A stretch of 64,000 nucleotides of DNA from Pedobacter sp. BMA (GTDB lineage Bacteria; Bacteroidota; Bacteroidia; Sphingobacteriales; Sphingobacteriaceae), in contig NZ_LECU01000007.1 in NCBI RefSeq assembly GCF_001027745.1, positions 372,001 through 436,000 of the forward strand, given 5' to 3'. This document shows positions 1 to 10,451 of the stretch, in pieces (position 1 is the first letter of the stretch; each line of letters begins with the position of its first letter). A program made the translations under genes and the position numbers. Under the pieces are notes generated by a model. The model made no database searches, was not told where the DNA came from, and worked only from the letters and a program-made list of their open reading frames with translations.

Positions 1-828
1 GCGGGTAAAGGTACCGATATTTAAACCCCTTTTCTGAAGGAAGTATTTTGAAACTAAAGGATAAACCTCATGCATCACCTCCATATTTTTGATCAGAAAC
101 TGCTGCACAACTTGCACTTCATGCTGCAATGCCGCACCGTTATAGTGGTCGCATAGCCACACGATTAACTCGGGGAAGTAATTTCCCTGGATACAAGATA
201 AACCAGAAGCGCCTGCTTTTAAAGATTCAACTGCATGCCCCATATAGGCATCATAAAGCCCAAAAGCATGTCCTTTAGTTAAAGTGAGCTTTTGCCTGAT
301 CTGATCCAAATCGAGACAGGTGTCTTTATGGTAAATCACTCTTCCGCTAGCTACATATTCAGCCAGTTGTGATGGTTTTAACACCCTTTTGTAAGGTACC
401 GGACACTCATAAAAGCCCAGGGGAATCTCACCCGTCTGATTCAGCAAATCGGAGACCCGGTCATCCAGTACTTCATCAGCTTCATTTTCAGCTGCCAGTA
501 AACTGGTGATGACGATTACAGCTTCCACACCTGCGTCGCTCACCTGTTTTACAAACTCAGCCTGCCGGGAAATTGCGCCACCAAAAGTACCTGTAGCAAC
601 TACAGGAACAGCGCCATCAACAATTTTAACCACATGCTTAATGGCCTGCAACCTCTCCTTCTCATTCAATTCAAACATCTCACTCGAGAGACAATTTGCA
701 AACAGACCCGAAGCACCCGCCTGCAGATAAATTTCTGTCAATTGAGTAAGTGCAGGATAATCAATGTTGCCATTGCTTAAAAAAGGCGTGAGCATAACCG
801 GGATGAACCCCTTTTGTGAGTTTTCCAT
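1..828 (-). CDS. DapA/NanA-family aldolase, 3' end outside window
   Basis: The reverse strand reads from an ATG at 828 to the window edge without a stop, so the C-terminus is missing. The start (MENSQKGFIPVMLTPF) is the first strand of the DHDPS/N-acetylneuraminate lyase TIM barrel. The family's conserved tyrosine lies in YECPVPYK and the Schiff-base lysine in VIYHKDT. Such enzymes cleave or condense 2-keto acids with pyruvate or remove hydroxyl or amino groups. It is followed 58 bp upstream by a sodium:solute symporter on the same strand, and the region handles fucosylated glycans. A role on a keto-deoxy sugar acid is therefore an inference; the substrate cannot be read from sequence. Confidence 0.85.
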   Translation of the reverse strand, partial: MENSQKGFIPVMLTPFLSNGNIDYPALTQLTEIYLQAGASGLFANCLSSEMFELNEKERLQAIKHVVKIVDGAVPVVATGTFGGAISRQAEFVKQVSDAGVEAVIVITSLLAAENEADEVLDDRVSDLLNQTGEIPLGFYECPVPYKRVLKPSQLAEYVASGRVIYHKDTCLDLDQIRQKLTLTKGHAFGLYDAYMGHAVESLKAGASGLSCIQGNYFPELIVWLCDHYNGAALQHEVQVVQQFLIKNMEVMHEVYPLVSKYFLQKRGLNIGTFTR

Positions 829-886
829 TGTAATCTGGTGTTAACTATTGTTTTATTTTATTACCCGGCTTTTGCAGTTGCCCGGG

Positions 887-2443
887 TCAGGTGTTAAGCT
901 TTTTAACTTTCGTAAGGGAAACGCCAACCAGAAATATGGTTAGTGTTCCCACCACAATAATCATATTCTGATGTAGCGGATTTCTAAATGCCTCATATTC
1001 CTCAGGTAACAGTGAAGAAAAAGTCATCCAGATAATTACCAGTATCCCTATCAAGGTGGCAATAATTGCTTCATGGTTTTTGCTTTGTTTACTTACAATC
1101 CCAAGCAGAAACAAGCCGAGCATACCCGCAGCAAAAATCCCCGATAGCTGCCACCACATGTCCAATATACTTTTCACACCAATCATGGCAATTCCAGCCA
1201 ACATGCCCAGTAAACCAAATCCAATTGTGGCCACGTGCAACATCGACAGGTTTTGTTTCTCAGTGATATCCTTTTTAAAATAGCGTTTATAGATATCAAC
1301 CGAAAATACCGTCGCCGAAGCATTCATGCCCGAGCTGATGGTACTCATGGCTGCCGATAAAATGGCGGATACAATTAAGCCGACCAAGCCGACCGGAATT
1401 TTCGTTACCATAAAGTCCGGCATAATTTTATCGCCGTAATCTGCAGGCTGCAAGGCCTGCTGAACCCTTAAAATCTCCGCTGCCGAAGCGTGTAAAGGCA
1501 AACGTTCTACCGCTACCTGATGTTTGATAGACTGTACCAGATCAGGGTTAACCTCATAATAAGCAAACAGGCAAGATCCTATAATAAAAAACAACAGCGA
1601 AGCGGGAATATATAACCATACACATAACCACACCGACCGGGACGCAGCTTTAGCTGAAGAGGCCGTGTGATAACGCTGAATATAGTTCTGATCCATCCCA
1701 AAGTTATTCAGGTTAATGAAAAAACCATACAGCAGAACCACCCAAAAGGATGAGCTGGTGAAGTCCATTCTAAAGCTACCCAGACTAAATTTATTGGCCG
1801 ATTTCCCAATTTCAATTATCCTATCTACCCCCCCGTCCATGTTGCGAACAATCAGGTAGAGAATGAGCAAAGCACCCAGTGTTTTAACAACTGCCTGAAC
1901 CACTTCTGTCCAGATCACTGCTTCTATTCCCCCCAAAACGGTATAGAAGATAATGCAAATGCCCATTACAATCATAATCAACTGCATGGAATAACCTGTT
2001 AGGGCCTGCAGACTCAGGGCAATTCCAAAAAATATAGAACCCATCCTGGCCAGTTGCGTGAGCAAGAAACAAATTACGGCATATACCCTTGCCCATGCGC
2101 CAAAGCGCTTTTCCAGATGGGTGTAGGCAGATATCTCTCCACTGCGGCGGTAAAAAGGCACGAAATATTTCGATGCCACCCATGCGGCCAGCGGCATAGA
2201 GATACTAAATACAAATGCATTCCAGTTGCTCCCGAATGCTTTTCCGGGAACCCCTAAAAAAGTGTTGCTGCTTAGAAACGTAGCATAAATGGATAAACCT
2301 ATTGCCCATCCGGGAATGAGGCCCGAGGCTTTTGTAAATTGCTCGGTATTTTTATTTTTTCGCGAAAAATATACACCAACTAATATCATCCCAACAAGGT
2401 AAATGAAGATAATCGCCAGATCGAATACAGGAAGACCTCTCAT
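887..2443 (-). CDS. Sodium:solute symporter (SSS family)
   Basis: A 518-residue protein with about 13 hydrophobic segments and the start usual for the SSS family (DLAIIFIYLVGMILVGVYFS). A conserved early stretch, TFLSSNTFLGVPGKAFG, resembles the sodium-binding region of SSS members. It would move a small solute, probably a sugar or sugar acid, across the inner membrane with sodium. It lies between the aldolase and the glycoside hydrolases on the same strand, which suggests it imports a product of those enzymes such as L-fucose or a uronic acid. The length is normal for the family (about 500-550). The substrate is an inference from context only. Confidence 0.9.
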   Translation of the reverse strand: MRGLPVFDLAIIFIYLVGMILVGVYFSRKNKNTEQFTKASGLIPGWAIGLSIYATFLSSNTFLGVPGKAFGSNWNAFVFSISMPLAAWVASKYFVPFYRRSGEISAYTHLEKRFGAWARVYAVICFLLTQLARMGSIFFGIALSLQALTGYSMQLIMIVMGICIIFYTVLGGIEAVIWTEVVQAVVKTLGALLILYLIVRNMDGGVDRIIEIGKSANKFSLGSFRMDFTSSSFWVVLLYGFFINLNNFGMDQNYIQRYHTASSAKAASRSVWLCVWLYIPASLLFFIIGSCLFAYYEVNPDLVQSIKHQVAVERLPLHASAAEILRVQQALQPADYGDKIMPDFMVTKIPVGLVGLIVSAILSAAMSTISSGMNASATVFSVDIYKRYFKKDITEKQNLSMLHVATIGFGLLGMLAGIAMIGVKSILDMWWQLSGIFAAGMLGLFLLGIVSKQSKNHEAIIATLIGILVIIWMTFSSLLPEEYEAFRNPLHQNMIIVVGTLTIFLVGVSLTKVKKLNT

Positions 2444-2541
2444 TAATTGTTGGCTCGTTTATTAATTTGGTTGAAACAAATATGCATGGCTAAATATCAG
2501 CATTCATATAAGATTTTCGCTACATCTTATACCATATTATC

Positions 2542-5500
2542 TTATTGAACATCTAAAGCATCAATGGTCAGTGCATTAGCATCTACCGCAACCACACTCA
2601 CCTTATAGCTTCCGGCGTTAATCATGCTGCCGGTATCGGTGTTCAGGTAGTTCCACTTGCCCTCTTTTGTGGCAGCAAATTCCAGTTGTACAGTTTTCAT
2701 TACTGTCCCGTCGGCAGATGAAAATACGAGTTTAGCTTTTAAAGGTTTATCGGACGGATTATGATATTTGATCGTTAATGAGTAGGTATCTGCTACCCCC
2801 ACCTGAATGCTCCATTCCAAGATACCTCCACTTGCTGATTTGAAAGTTACACGAGGTTTGCCCATCAGTTCAGCTCTAACAATACTGGTTCCCCTTAATA
2901 CCGCATCGGTTGCTTTGTAAGAAGTGACCGTTTTTAAATCATAGGCAGGTGCAAGCTCACTTGGTGGAACAATTACCACATTGGCAAAATCTCCCTGTAA
3001 ATCTATCTCATCATCTTTTTTGAATCGTTTTCGATACACGTTGAAGTGATCCCCAACACTGTTTACAACCTGCGTTTTAGTATCTTCATAAAGCTTCATG
3101 CTTTCAGAACCAGGGCTGCTCAGTACAAATACATCTGCCTCCCGGTTCATTTTGAATTTAACTTGTCTTTTTGAAGCGGCAGACTTAAACTGAATCCACT
3201 CTGCGCCATATAAGTTTGGCGGAAGTTGGTTGAAAGTTGCCCTGTTACCGGCATACTGCTGATCGCCGACATCCATCCAGCTTTTTAACTGATATTCATT
3301 ACTTGCACCGGGTTCAACAATCTGATTACGTTGATCGGCCACTTTAACCTGCTGATCTGTTGTAGCGATGGCAATGGCCGAAATAAGTGCCTGTCCCACT
3401 TTAACCTGAGGAAAAGAAACCACCAGCTGCCCGCCTTTCACGAATGCCCTGACGGTTTTTTTTAGCACTTTGTTTGTTCCTGCTTCCTTCCAGATATCAA
3501 GGTCCTTTAATACCACCCGATTATTGATGGCTACATCAAACAGCCTCATTTTTTCGGCATGCATGCCGCCACCAATACCCAGCCAGGGCTCAATGAAATA
3601 TAGCTCTACCAGATACTCCCCATCGGCGGGTACAGGAAAACTGAACTTTAACTGATCTCTGCCATATCGGAAAGATTGAAAAAGCTTCCAGTCTGAACTG
3701 CCCTGAATCGGGGAGTATGTTCTTCGCTGACTGGCAAAAAAAGCTGGTACACCCGGGAAGGCATCTGTCCACGAACCTGATCCATACTTTTTTCCATCAG
3801 TGCTTAATTGCTGATCGGCCAGCCATACGTTTCCGGACGCATCCTGATAAGCGGGTCCGCCACAGTTTAGCCGGTACAGGTATTGATATCCCATCTGCGG
3901 TGCTAAAACCGTAGTCTTTTCCAACAGACGGTTAAAGCCGGGCGATGGAGGCAGGTCATTCAAAACGATCTGATCTTTCGCAACAGCCTTCCCATCCACA
4001 TATCCCACAGCATACAGTACATTATATTTAATTTCTGGTTTATCCCATTGGAAATGAGTGCCCACAATTCCACGTTTTTTCCTGCCTAACGACTGACCGT
4101 TCACATCATTGAAAAGCTCTACCTCATCACAGTTTGAATACACAACAATACTATCCTTAATGCCGGGCTTAGTCCAGCGGTTTGGCCAGGTATGCGAGAT
4201 GATATACACCATCGGCTCCGTCTTCTTCGACGCATAATTCGCCCTGAACATATAAAATACGTCTGTCGGTTCCTCCCAGGGAGTGTACATCCCTTTGTAA
4301 TTTACCGGTCCAACCCGGTCCAGGTCTCTCAACCCCTCGCCTCCCTGTACCCTTCCCGGGTTATCGTGCGAGCTGTATAGCCAAAAAAAGTGACCAGCAG
4401 TTTTATCTTTAACCGTTTCAGCCAGGCGGACTTTGGTTTCCATCAGGTCGGTCATCTTGTTTTCTGTATAGCCTTTACCATTGGCATCTGTATCATGTAG
4501 GTCGATGGTTCTCCAGGCACCATATTCACCCACCAGCACTTGTCGCTGCAGGTCTTCGCCATAGCTTAGCGGATTTCCACCATAAGTCCCCGTCCAGTTT
4601 TGCGGAACGTCCCAATCTGTACCCTTACCTCCATTACAGGTGGTTACTTTTCGCTGCGATGAGGCTGTCGGATCGAGTTTTCTGATTAGTTCGGTACATT
4701 CCTTTGCAAAAGCTTCGGGCAGGGTACTTTCATTTTCCAGTCCCCATAGTACTACTGCAGGGCTGTTGCGGCGTTCTTTTACCCATTCGGTTAACAACGC
4801 TTTGAAATTATTCCGGAATGCCGGAGTATCATACCAGATGTGCGCGGCCATTTGTGTCCAGCATAAGATTCCTTCCTTATCCCAATATGATGAGTACAAT
4901 AAATTATGAGGCTGATGTGCATCGCGAAAGGCATTGAAACCAGCAGCTTTAATCTGCCTTACCCTCGATGAAATCTGTGCGTTTGAAAAGGCATGGCTCT
5001 GCCCGATTAAATGTTCATATTCGGCAATACCATTTATAAATACCGGCTTTCCATTTAATAGAAATACTTTCTGTGAGGCCCTATCGCCAATGGGCCAGCT
5101 GATCCAGCGGATGCCATAGGGCGTGTTAACTTCATCAAGTACTTTGCCATTTTCTGATAGCGTGGTTCTCAAGGTATACAGGTATGGATTTTCCAGAGAC
5201 CAGAGCTGAGGATCAATGATTTTATCCGTCTGCTGACTGAGCTCGGTTTCCTTGCCTGCAGGGATACTAAGCACACTTTTCAAAGACTTCACCACCTTCC
5301 CACCAGCATCAAGGAGTTGCGTGGAAACGCTTATTGATCTTGACTGGCCACTGTAATTTTTAATGGTTGTCGCGAGGTTCAAAACCGCCTCTATTTCTGA
5401 AATCCGGTCATCATTCCAGATGTGCACACCAAAGGGCTGAATTCTGACTTCATTTGTGGTAATCAAATGCACCGGGCGGAAAATACCCATGGGTTGTGAG

Positions 5501-6033
5501 CCTTCAGAAAAACCGCGTTCTGTAGAACAGCCTCCATCTACCCAGGGTAAATCCTGAATATTGGCAGGGTGATCGGCACGAACAGCAAGAATATTTTCCT
5601 CATTGTTCAGTTTGATTACTCCGGTAACATCAAGTGTGAAAGTGGTTCGTCCACCTGCATGATAACCAATCTTTTTTCCGTTCAGCCATACGGTGGCATA
5701 AGAACCTACGCCTTCAAAATAAAGGAATTGTCTTTTTCCCGCACCAGATTCATTGCTTTTGAAAGTTTTACGATACCAGGCATAACCATGTTTATTGCCA
5801 TGCAGCTTGCGCTGATAGCCCTCGTACTGGTCCCAGTTGTGCGGAACATTTACTTTTTTCCAGTTTGCCGGCCGATAATGCAAGCCTTCAAAACCCTGAT
5901 AGGCCTGAATATTCTGCTTATCAGCTATGCTTAGCCAATCTGCGTTTAAAGAAATATCTTTCCTCGTCTGGGCATTTAACCCGGCCGCTGAAAACAACAG
6001 GAAAATAATCAGTAACCTTTTTGTATTCTTCAT
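2542..6033 (-). CDS. Secreted glycoside hydrolase family 2 with malectin-like region
   Basis: A 1163-residue GH2 protein with a signal peptide (about residues 1-21, ending LNAQ). The N-terminal jelly roll (residues 30-200) carries YAWYRKTF and WLNGKKIGYHAGG; an Ig-like domain and a TIM barrel follow. The likely acid/base is E435 in the LENE motif and the nucleophile E503 in VGEYG. After about residue 690 a malectin-like region (YLYRLNCGGPAYQD onward) and further beta domains extend the protein beyond a simple beta-galactosidase. The stop lies 98 bp upstream of the symporter start region, and the start is 3 bp from the GH95 gene, so they should be co-transcribed. GH2 specificity is varied (beta-galactosidase, beta-glucuronidase, arabinosidase); a pectin or hemicellulose side chain is likely. 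Confidence 0.9.
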   Translation of the reverse strand: MKNTKRLLIIFLLFSAAGLNAQTRKDISLNADWLSIADKQNIQAYQGFEGLHYRPANWKKVNVPHNWDQYEGYQRKLHGNKHGYAWYRKTFKSNESGAGKRQFLYFEGVGSYATVWLNGKKIGYHAGGRTTFTLDVTGVIKLNNEENILAVRADHPANIQDLPWVDGGCSTERGFSEGSQPMGIFRPVHLITTNEVRIQPFGVHIWNDDRISEIEAVLNLATTIKNYSGQSRSISVSTQLLDAGGKVVKSLKSVLSIPAGKETELSQQTDKIIDPQLWSLENPYLYTLRTTLSENGKVLDEVNTPYGIRWISWPIGDRASQKVFLLNGKPVFINGIAEYEHLIGQSHAFSNAQISSRVRQIKAAGFNAFRDAHQPHNLLYSSYWDKEGILCWTQMAAHIWYDTPAFRNNFKALLTEWVKERRNSPAVVLWGLENESTLPEAFAKECTELIRKLDPTASSQRKVTTCNGGKGTDWDVPQNWTGTYGGNPLSYGEDLQRQVLVGEYGAWRTIDLHDTDANGKGYTENKMTDLMETKVRLAETVKDKTAGHFFWLYSSHDNPGRVQGGEGLRDLDRVGPVNYKGMYTPWEEPTDVFYMFRANYASKKTEPMVYIISHTWPNRWTKPGIKDSIVVYSNCDEVELFNDVNGQSLGRKKRGIVGTHFQWDKPEIKYNVLYAVGYVDGKAVAKDQIVLNDLPPSPGFNRLLEKTTVLAPQMGYQYLYRLNCGGPAYQDASGNVWLADQQLSTDGKKYGSGSWTDAFPGVPAFFASQRRTYSPIQGSSDWKLFQSFRYGRDQLKFSFPVPADGEYLVELYFIEPWLGIGGGMHAEKMRLFDVAINNRVVLKDLDIWKEAGTNKVLKKTVRAFVKGGQLVVSFPQVKVGQALISAIAIATTDQQVKVADQRNQIVEPGASNEYQLKSWMDVGDQQYAGNRATFNQLPPNLYGAEWIQFKSAASKRQVKFKMNREADVFVLSSPGSESMKLYEDTKTQVVNSVGDHFNVYRKRFKKDDEIDLQGDFANVVIVPPSELAPAYDLKTVTSYKATDAVLRGTSIVRAELMGKPRVTFKSASGGILEWSIQVGVADTYSLTIKYHNPSDKPLKAKLVFSSADGTVMKTVQLEFAATKEGKWNYLNTDTGSMINAGSYKVSVVAVDANALTIDALDVQ

Positions 6034-6035
6034 CG

Positions 6036-8855
6036 TTAGTTAAGCTTCAAATCCCCGTTCAACCGGTATTTCCCACCAGCCTTTGTATCAAATTCAATGT
6101 TCTTATCCTGGTACTTCACCTTGCATTTTCCTCCGGCCGTTGATTTCACGACCAATGAAATCAGGCGCCCTTTATCCCAGCTCAATCCCAGCTCAAAACC
6201 ACCACGGGCGCGTAAACCGCTAACTTCCCCGTTCGGGATATCTGTTGGCAAAGCAGGCAAAATATCCAGGTAGCCCTGGTGGCTTTGCACCAGCATCTCT
6301 GCTATTCCCGCTGCACCACCAAAGTTTCCGTCAATCTGAAATGGCGGATGGGCATCGAATAGGTTCACATACGAACCTGCACCACCATTAGCCGGTTTCA
6401 GGAGCATCTTGATCAGCTTCATGGCATGGTCACCCTCTTTAAAGCGTGCCCAGAAATTGATTTTCCAGGCCAGGCTCCAGCCCGTGGCCTCATCTCCCCG
6501 GTAAATCAGTGATTTTCTGGCGGCGTTCATGAGCTTTGTATCCTGGTCCCAGGTAATGTCATTTCCCGGAAACACCCCCCATAAATGCGAAACGTGCCGG
6601 TGTTTGCTGGCTGTATCATCTTTATCTTCGAGCCACTCCTGCAATTGTCCGTATTTCCCAATCTGGTTTGGCGCAATTTGTTTTACTTTGTCTTCCAGTT
6701 CCTTTCTGAAAGCGGCATCGACATTTAGTAAACGCGAAGCGGCTATACAGTTATTAAATAGCGAACGGATAATCTGGTGATCCATTGTTGGTCCGGCTAC
6801 CAGCCCCCCGTTTTCCGGAGAATTCGACGGTGTACTGATCAGCCAGCCTGTCTTTGGATCCTTAACCAGGAAATCTTCAAAAAACAACGCAGCATCCTTC
6901 ATCACCGGATAGGCCTCATTTCTTAGAAAACGCTCGTCCCTGGCAAACAGATAATGTTCCCATAAATGTTCGCTCAACCAGCCGGCCCCGGTTACCCAAA
7001 TGCCATGGTTGGATGCATTAATCGGCGCAGTACCGTTCCATATGTCTGTATTGTGGTGCAACACCCAGCCCCGGGCGTTATAATAATCTTTTGCGGTTTC
7101 AGCACCCTTTGTTGCCAGTCCCTTTATTTTTTGAAACAGCGGATCGTTTAAATCAGCAAGGTTCAGGTTTTCGGCCGGCCAATAGTTCATTTCCAGATTA
7201 ATATTGGTGGTATACTTGCTTCCCCATGGTGGACTCAGTAAATCATTCCAGATCCCCTGAAGGTTTGCCGGTTGCGTACCCGGCCGGGAACTGGAAATGA
7301 GCAGATAGCGGCCATATTGCATATACAAGGCGGCAAAAGCCGGATCACTGGAGGTTGCAAATCTGATTAAGCGTTCATCAGTAGGCAGTTTTTCATTATC
7401 CGACCAGCCGAAATCTATTTTAAAACGATTGTAGTAAGACTGGTACTCACGAATATGGTTTTCCTTAAGCGTTGCGTAGCTTTTCCCTTTTAAAGATTTC
7501 AATGCTATAATGCTGGCTTGTTCCGGCTTACCGGAAACATCACCTGCATTGATAAAGTTAGTTCCTGCGGTTAAAAACAAAGTGGCCTCATCAGCCTTGC
7601 TGATCATGATTTTATTGCCCACAACCTTTACATTGCCATTCCTGGTAATAATCATCAGACGGCTTTCCCCCTTCAACGCACCGTCTTTTACCTGCACCTT
7701 CAGTGCGATAGTATGCTGATCGAGCATCCTGACCGAAGATTGCGGATGAACGCTGGAAAATGAGGCTTCAAAGCTTACAGATCTTTTGGTATCGGAGGTC
7801 AAATGAACCACTATTGCCTGGTTAGGCTGACTGGCGAAATAGCTCCTTTCGAAATGAACGTCATTTACGGTATAGGAGGTTTTGGAAATGGCCGTAGTTA
7901 AATCAAGTGAACGCTTGTAGTTCGAAACAGCTGCTTTGCCGTGATGGAAGTTTAAATCTAAATCACCAAAAGGTTGATAGCTGGCCTGATATTGCGGTGT
8001 TGCGGGTGGGCTTGCATTCTGAATTTTATACTTCCAGGTTTTAACCAGGGAGATTCCCTGACCGACATTGCTTCCTGCAGGATAAATCCCGATAGGTTTG
8101 GTGGTATCTTTATAACCACCTATGCCACCACGATCAGCGTAATTGAATACCTGAATGGCTATTGTATTTGTTCCGGCCTTGATCAGCTTTGCCGGAACTG
8201 TATATTTTCGTGCATCCGGTTTATCCGTATGGCCAACCAGTTCTCCGTTAACATAGGTGAAATCCTCGTCGAAGATTTTGTTTAAATCTAAGGTCAGCTC
8301 TTTACCTACCCAGCTTTCTGGCACATCGATGCTCGTGCGAAACCACACTGCCCCATCCAGGTTTTGTAAGCCCACAGTTTCCCAGCCCTCATAACTCGGA
8401 ACGGCCAACTCTTTCCAGTTTTGATCATCAAAACCGGGAAGTGCAGGATTGCCTTGAATGCCTTTTCCGGCTTTCATTTCCTCTACCCAGGCAGCCTTAT
8501 TGCCTGCTTCACTTTCCACCCCCATAAACTCCGCCTGCGCCAAAGTCTCGGCCTCTTTCTGCTTTCCTTCCGCTAAAAGCTTCCTGATTTGAGCAAGATA
8601 TCGCGAAGCACCTTTCTTATTGTAATTGCGGGGCTTACCCGTCCATAATGTTTCTTCATTGAATGGAATATGATCGTGGTTTACACCTCCGAAAATCATT
8701 GCGCCTAAGCGCCCGTTTCCGATAGGAAGGGCGTCAGTCCATTTTTCCGCAGGTTTATTGTACCACAGTAACTGATTCCCATCCTGGGCATTTGCCTGAA
8801 AAGTGAGCCACAGGCTGCAAATTGCCAAAACATATTTCCGTATTGCAAACCTCAT
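6036..8855 (-). CDS. GH95 alpha-L-fucosidase/alpha-L-galactosidase
   Basis: A 939-residue secreted enzyme (signal peptide ending about residue 23, FQANA). The GH95 start LLWYNKPAEKWTDALPIGNG is present. The catalytic centre of the (alpha/alpha)6 barrel shows TTNINLEMNYW with the paired Asn that act with the base, the Glu in STPSNSPENGG, and the Asp in QIDGNFGGAAG. GH95 enzymes invert and release L-fucose or L-galactose from alpha-1,2 linkages. About residues 115-285 hold an extra beta-sandwich-like stretch (WFRTSIDVPESW, YVNGELVGHT) resembling a GH2 sugar-binding domain inside the N-terminal GH95 domain, which explains the length above the usual 750-800. It sits 2 bp from both neighbours, and the fucose catabolic genes stand nearby on the other strand. 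Confidence 0.92.
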   Translation of the reverse strand: MRFAIRKYVLAICSLWLTFQANAQDGNQLLWYNKPAEKWTDALPIGNGRLGAMIFGGVNHDHIPFNEETLWTGKPRNYNKKGASRYLAQIRKLLAEGKQKEAETLAQAEFMGVESEAGNKAAWVEEMKAGKGIQGNPALPGFDDQNWKELAVPSYEGWETVGLQNLDGAVWFRTSIDVPESWVGKELTLDLNKIFDEDFTYVNGELVGHTDKPDARKYTVPAKLIKAGTNTIAIQVFNYADRGGIGGYKDTTKPIGIYPAGSNVGQGISLVKTWKYKIQNASPPATPQYQASYQPFGDLDLNFHHGKAAVSNYKRSLDLTTAISKTSYTVNDVHFERSYFASQPNQAIVVHLTSDTKRSVSFEASFSSVHPQSSVRMLDQHTIALKVQVKDGALKGESRLMIITRNGNVKVVGNKIMISKADEATLFLTAGTNFINAGDVSGKPEQASIIALKSLKGKSYATLKENHIREYQSYYNRFKIDFGWSDNEKLPTDERLIRFATSSDPAFAALYMQYGRYLLISSSRPGTQPANLQGIWNDLLSPPWGSKYTTNINLEMNYWPAENLNLADLNDPLFQKIKGLATKGAETAKDYYNARGWVLHHNTDIWNGTAPINASNHGIWVTGAGWLSEHLWEHYLFARDERFLRNEAYPVMKDAALFFEDFLVKDPKTGWLISTPSNSPENGGLVAGPTMDHQIIRSLFNNCIAASRLLNVDAAFRKELEDKVKQIAPNQIGKYGQLQEWLEDKDDTASKHRHVSHLWGVFPGNDITWDQDTKLMNAARKSLIYRGDEATGWSLAWKINFWARFKEGDHAMKLIKMLLKPANGGAGSYVNLFDAHPPFQIDGNFGGAAGIAEMLVQSHQGYLDILPALPTDIPNGEVSGLRARGGFELGLSWDKGRLISLVVKSTAGGKCKVKYQDKNIEFDTKAGGKYRLNGDLKLN

Positions 8856-8857
8856 CT

Positions 8858-10438
8858 CTACTGCCCTTTATCACCAGAAATTACATTGACATTTTCGGTC
8901 ACATCGCCATCTTTTTTAACGGCTGCCTTGATCTTTCCAAAGTTGTTATTGCCTAAGGTGATATTTTTGGTGGTCTTCCCACTCAATTTAAGATAGGTTG
9001 CCGTGGCCGGAACGGGGAAGGCATTATAAATAAAAGCATCGCTTACATTCATCAGATCCACCACTGCCGCCGTGTTCGGTTTATAGCTTTTGAAGCCGTC
9101 AACAATCAACTGGGTTAAATTCAGGGCTTTTAGTGCAGGGCCGATTTCTGTGTTTACCGTAACGTTATGGAATTCAATCAGGTTGGCATTGGATATGCTG
9201 AATCCCGTTTTAGCCTCCATATTGATGTCGTTGAAAGTTACGTTTTCAATTGGCATCTCCTCCAGGCCATTTAAGTAGCCTGCCTGATTTACCTGTCCGG
9301 TGATATTGCTGAGATGAATATTCCTGAATTTTGGAGTACGCTCAGAAACCGGCTCGACATTGGTTTTAGCATATTGCATATCCAGTACGATAGCCTGATC
9401 TTTAATATTTTTCATGATAATATTACTCACCCTGATTTCTTCCACGATGCCGCCTCTCCCTCTGGCGGTTTTAATTCTGATGCCACGATCAGTACCATCA
9501 AACACGCAGTTTGAAATGGTTATTTTCCGCACATCGCCGCTCATTTCACTGCCGATTACCACACCGCCATGACCGGATAGCATGGTACAATTGGTGATCA
9601 CATAATTTTCTGCAGGAACAGCCATCTTACGTCCGGGCTCATCTTTACCCGATTTGATGGTAATACAGTCATCACCTACGCTGATGTGGCAATCAGAAAT
9701 GTGCACATTGTTGCAGGATTCAGGATTAATCCCATCCGTGTTTGGCGAATGTGGATTATTAATGGTCACCGCGTGAACCTTTACATTTTCGCAAAACTCC
9801 GGATTAACTGTCCAGAATGGAGAATTTCTGATGGTAATGCCTTCAATCAACACATTTTTACAGAACATAGGCTGTATAAACGGCGGACGGAGGAAACCGC
9901 GTTTCATTTGCTTCGGATCATCCGGAAGCACAATATCTTTGTTGAGTCCGTCGAAAGTGGTTTGCCATTTCGAGCGCGGCTGGCCTTCCTTATAGCCTTC
10001 AACGAAATCCCACCATTTCTTTCCGTGGCCGTCGATTAGCCCCCTTCCGATGATGGAAATGTTCTCGGCTTTATAGGCATAAAAAAGAGGTGAAAAGGAT
10101 GTGACATCAACCCCTTCATAACGGCTTTTTACCATGGGCAGGTAATCGTCAAAATTATCGCTGAAGTGCAGCTCCGCTCCGGCATCAATCAGGATGGTGA
10201 TATTGCTTTTCAGATGAATGGGTCCTGTTAAATATTTTCCCGCAGGGAAATAAACAGTACCACCACCTGCTTTCGAGGCGGCTTCAATGGCATTTTTTAT
10301 GGCCGTTGTGGCCAGTTTGCTGCTATCGTTTTTAGCACCGTATTTTAAAACATTGTAATAGGATTGTGCATTGGCAACCACTGAAGTGGTTAATAAGCTC
10401 ATCGCTATACAAAAGATTGTTACCAGCTTTAATTTCAT
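8858..10438 (-). CDS. GH28 polygalacturonase
   Basis: A 526-residue right-handed beta-helix protein with a signal peptide (residues 1-24, ending VANA). GH28 catalytic motifs appear in order: NTDG at 233-236, GDDC at 255-258, a GHGG segment near residue 290 and RIKT near 322. These are the aspartates and the His/Arg/Lys of pectin-cleaving polygalacturonases. The enzyme would cut alpha-1,4 galacturonic acid linkages, probably exo-acting as in many periplasmic Bacteroidota members. It sits in the middle of the five-gene glycan operon, which suggests that the target is a pectic polysaccharide. After about residue 430 there is a C-terminal extension with no motif I recognise. Confidence 0.92.
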   Translation of the reverse strand: MKLKLVTIFCIAMSLLTTSVVANAQSYYNVLKYGAKNDSSKLATTAIKNAIEAASKAGGGTVYFPAGKYLTGPIHLKSNITILIDAGAELHFSDNFDDYLPMVKSRYEGVDVTSFSPLFYAYKAENISIIGRGLIDGHGKKWWDFVEGYKEGQPRSKWQTTFDGLNKDIVLPDDPKQMKRGFLRPPFIQPMFCKNVLIEGITIRNSPFWTVNPEFCENVKVHAVTINNPHSPNTDGINPESCNNVHISDCHISVGDDCITIKSGKDEPGRKMAVPAENYVITNCTMLSGHGGVVIGSEMSGDVRKITISNCVFDGTDRGIRIKTARGRGGIVEEIRVSNIIMKNIKDQAIVLDMQYAKTNVEPVSERTPKFRNIHLSNITGQVNQAGYLNGLEEMPIENVTFNDINMEAKTGFSISNANLIEFHNVTVNTEIGPALKALNLTQLIVDGFKSYKPNTAAVVDLMNVSDAFIYNAFPVPATATYLKLSGKTTKNITLGNNNFGKIKAAVKKDGDVTENVNVISGDKGQ

Positions 10439-10451
10439 TGTGTGTTTTCGA

